In this document: positions 32,435-34,049 of the stretch, piece after piece | Layout of the letters: each line of letters begins with the position of its first letter | Numbering within the stretch: the first letter of the stretch is position 1 | Assembly: GCA_964536415.1 (NCBI GenBank) | Contig: CAZHXN010000045.1 | Coordinates: 1 to 34,049, forward strand | Direction of reading: 5' to 3' | Length of the DNA stretch: 34,049 nucleotides | Source of the DNA: Trichothermofontia sp964536415 | GTDB taxonomy: Bacteria; Cyanobacteriota; Cyanobacteriia; B231 | Translations under genes and position numbers: made by a program | Notes under the pieces: generated by a model | Told to the model about the DNA's origin: nothing | Databases searched by the model: none | The model's input: only the letters and a program-made list of their open reading frames with translations

Positions 32435-32675
32435 GCAGACTGGAACCCTTTCGCGTTCCCCACTGGACGGGGCTATTTGAGGGGTAGGCGGGTGTATCAG
32501 GGCGCTTGGCTATGGTTCCGCGACGTTTCCATTGCATAACGGTAGCCAGAGCGAGATTGATCCATCAAAATGACAGTCATAACGGTAGGAAGTTTACCCA
32601 CTTAAGATGGATAGGGTAACTCACCCTCCTTCTTGGGGGCTGTTAGCTTACACTTTGCCCCGCTCTGGACTGCCT
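32435..32675. other. Intergenic region before the beta-barrel gene
   Basis: About 240 bp with no gene seen. CATAACGGTAG occurs twice (near 32535 and 32578), and GATGGATAGGGTAACTCACC precedes the next gene by about 70 bp. No clear promoter or ribosome binding site was recognised. Confidence 0.4.
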
Positions 32676-34049
32676 ATGGCACCTTTCCCCCGCCGCTTAA
32701 TTGTTTATAAACCCTGGCTTCCCCTTACCTTCTATTCTGTGGGGGTGATGGCTGTATCGCTTGGATCGCGTTCGGCGTTAGCAGAAGCAAAGACCGTTGT
32801 AGAGCCGGTGCAATCGGCGATCGCGCCCCTGCCAACCTTTGTCAGGCTGGCGATTTCTGCTCCCGATACAGGCGATGATACAGGTACAGATATAGCAGGA
32901 ATAAACATAGGTAATGCGCGATCACCGACGTTAGGACAAGGGACAGCGCGATCGTCAACACTGGGACAAACCACCGGACAGGTTGTGGCCCCGGGCCGGG
33001 TTGGGGCTAAGGGATCTTCCCCTCAGCCAGAGGTACTGACCCCGGAGCAGGTACGTTCGTTTTTACAATCTGGCAAGGACTTTCCCCCGGAGAGCGGAAG
33101 TTCGGTTGGAACCTGGATGCCTCTGCCCCCCTTTATCCAGCGCATTCATCCTCTGCCGACTGGCGCTGAGATCCCTGGCCCATTGGGTAAACCCGTCGCT
33201 CCGGCACCGCTGACCTTACCGATCACAGCTTCCCTGCCTAACCCTGATCTGGCCACTAGCGGAAATGCCGAGGGTGCCTTGCCGTCTCTACCCACTGTCT
33301 CTTCTCTAGCGGTTCCGTCTGCGGTAACCAGCCGTCCCTCGCCTTCCGCCTTTGCACAGCGTTCCCAGGGGAGAATTGCCTCCCCTAGCCCAATGACTGG
33401 CCCAACGCCAGCGGTTCAAGCTTCCCCGCCTTTGCCCCCGATAGTAACCCGTTCGGCCACCAACGGCTCGTTACGTTCCCGGTTAGCGACTGCTCAGCCT
33501 GATCTCTGGTTGGCGGCCCTGGCTCAGTCCGACCTCGGTCTGTTGGCGGTTGACCCTGACACCGATCCCCTGGCCCCCGCTGCCCAGCCCCCAGAGACGG
33601 CCCCAGTCCCGCGATCGTGGAACCCACTGAATGCCCAAATCGAAGGTGTCTATGTGTTTGTTGACGATCGCGCCTCAGCGCGGGCCCGCTTACTGGGGAG
33701 TTATGTCCTATCTCCGAATCTAATGGTAGGGACAACCCTGGAACTGGTGACGGGGAATGCCTTTACCGCTAGCCAGGAGGTCACCGCCAACCTTAACGAG
33801 CTTTATGCCGTGGCATCGCTGCCCCAGTTACCCACGCTGCGGCTAGTTGTTGGCCAGATGGATTTGACCGCCTATTTCGATCGCAACAGTTTTGCGAAGG
33901 ATGTGGCCATCCACTTTATGAACCCGGTGTTTCAGACCAATCCGGCCCTCAGTGCGGCGGGACTTCAACCGCGTCCCGGTGTGTTACTGAACTGGGCGAT
34001 TAGCGATCAGGTGGATGCACGGGCAGTTCAGTGCGGCGGGACTTCAACC
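32676..34049 (+). CDS. Outer-membrane beta-barrel (porin-like) protein, 3' end cut off
   Basis: An open frame of 458 codons runs from ATG 32676 to the window end without a stop. It begins with basic residues and a signal peptide ending near SALAEA. A 250-residue linker rich in Pro, Ser, Thr and Ala follows, with PEVLTPEQVRSFLQSGKDFPP early on. From about residue 320 the sequence becomes amphipathic strands (IEGVYVFVDDRASARARLLG, TLELVTGNAF, LRLVVGQMDLTAYFDRNSF, FMNPVFQTNPAL). This resembles cyanobacterial porin-like or carbohydrate-selective outer-membrane proteins. The last about seven residues (QCGGTST) come from a repeat at the sequence end and are doubtful. Confidence 0.75.
   Translation, partial: MAPFPRRLIVYKPWLPLTFYSVGVMAVSLGSRSALAEAKTVVEPVQSAIAPLPTFVRLAISAPDTGDDTGTDIAGINIGNARSPTLGQGTARSSTLGQTTGQVVAPGRVGAKGSSPQPEVLTPEQVRSFLQSGKDFPPESGSSVGTWMPLPPFIQRIHPLPTGAEIPGPLGKPVAPAPLTLPITASLPNPDLATSGNAEGALPSLPTVSSLAVPSAVTSRPSPSAFAQRSQGRIASPSPMTGPTPAVQASPPLPPIVTRSATNGSLRSRLATAQPDLWLAALAQSDLGLLAVDPDTDPLAPAAQPPETAPVPRSWNPLNAQIEGVYVFVDDRASARARLLGSYVLSPNLMVGTTLELVTGNAFTASQEVTANLNELYAVASLPQLPTLRLVVGQMDLTAYFDRNSFAKDVAIHFMNPVFQTNPALSAAGLQPRPGVLLNWAISDQVDARAVQCGGTST
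34028..34049 (+). repeat. Terminal 22-bp repeat of 33949-33970
   Basis: The last 22 bases, beginning TCAGTGCGGCGGGACTTCAA, are identical to 33949-33970, 79 bp upstream. The two copies are read in different frames of the beta-barrel gene. The first copy encodes the plausible LSAAGLQP, and the second gives QCGGTST, so the end is probably an assembly artefact. Confidence 0.75.

Noticed and set aside
1..34049. CRISPR arrays, rRNA genes, complete insertion sequences, prophage
   Set aside because: No regularly spaced repeats, rRNA motifs, transposase or phage proteins were seen. The repeats found are short and dispersed.

Overview
The window is chromosomal DNA from a cyanobacterium. It carries the aerobic Mg-protoporphyrin cyclase acsF, the plastid-conserved pair ycf46-ycf35, a CURT1/CAAD-type thylakoid protein, a group 2 sigma factor, cyanobacterial families such as DUF928 and a cyanobacterial phasin-like protein, and very many GCGATCGC (HIP1) octamers. 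The moderately GC-rich sequence and abundant short palindromic repeats suggest a filamentous, Leptolyngbya-like lineage, but a genus cannot be fixed. A run of 10 N at 11736-11745 and an abrupt end inside a short direct repeat show that this is a draft scaffold.

Layout. 1-3201: lpxA (lipid A) on the minus strand, divergent from a pyrH-frr operon and a universal stress protein. 3301-5618: an exported TPR protein and tgt (queuosine tRNA modification). 5619-6402: a glycosyltransferase remnant and a repeat-bearing intergenic stretch. 6403-9443: an RTX calcium-binding protein, an atypical SDR and an ArsB/NhaD-like permease. 9625-14468: a GT39 glycosyltransferase, a CHASE-SpoIIE phosphatase and acsF. 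14715-17297, minus strand: a CURT1/CAAD protein, two membrane or stress proteins and a small conserved protein with a premature stop. 17458-19930: a group 2 sigma factor, glyoxalase I (minus strand) and cobU. 20020-22588: a Cys-rich hypothetical, two tandem DUF928 proteins and tRNA-Arg(CCT). 22969-25523: a phasin-like protein, an FKBP isomerase and a large Ig/beta-propeller protein. 25677-28754, minus strand: ycf35 with its terminator, ycf46 and a ribbon-helix-helix/zinc-motif protein. 28895-34049: a GH13 amylase, a CHAT protease-like protein, a third DUF928 protein and the first 458 codons of an outer-membrane beta-barrel protein that runs off the end.

Most of the window is core metabolism and photosynthesis. 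The part with least known function is the envelope-directed CHAT / DUF928 / beta-barrel group at the right end, with a second tandem DUF928 pair about 8 kb away. Other notable points are a small conserved gene cut short by a 6-bp duplication, a tgt start codon supplied by a dispersed repeat, an 82-bp palindromic repeat present twice, and a likely one-base solution for the N gap.
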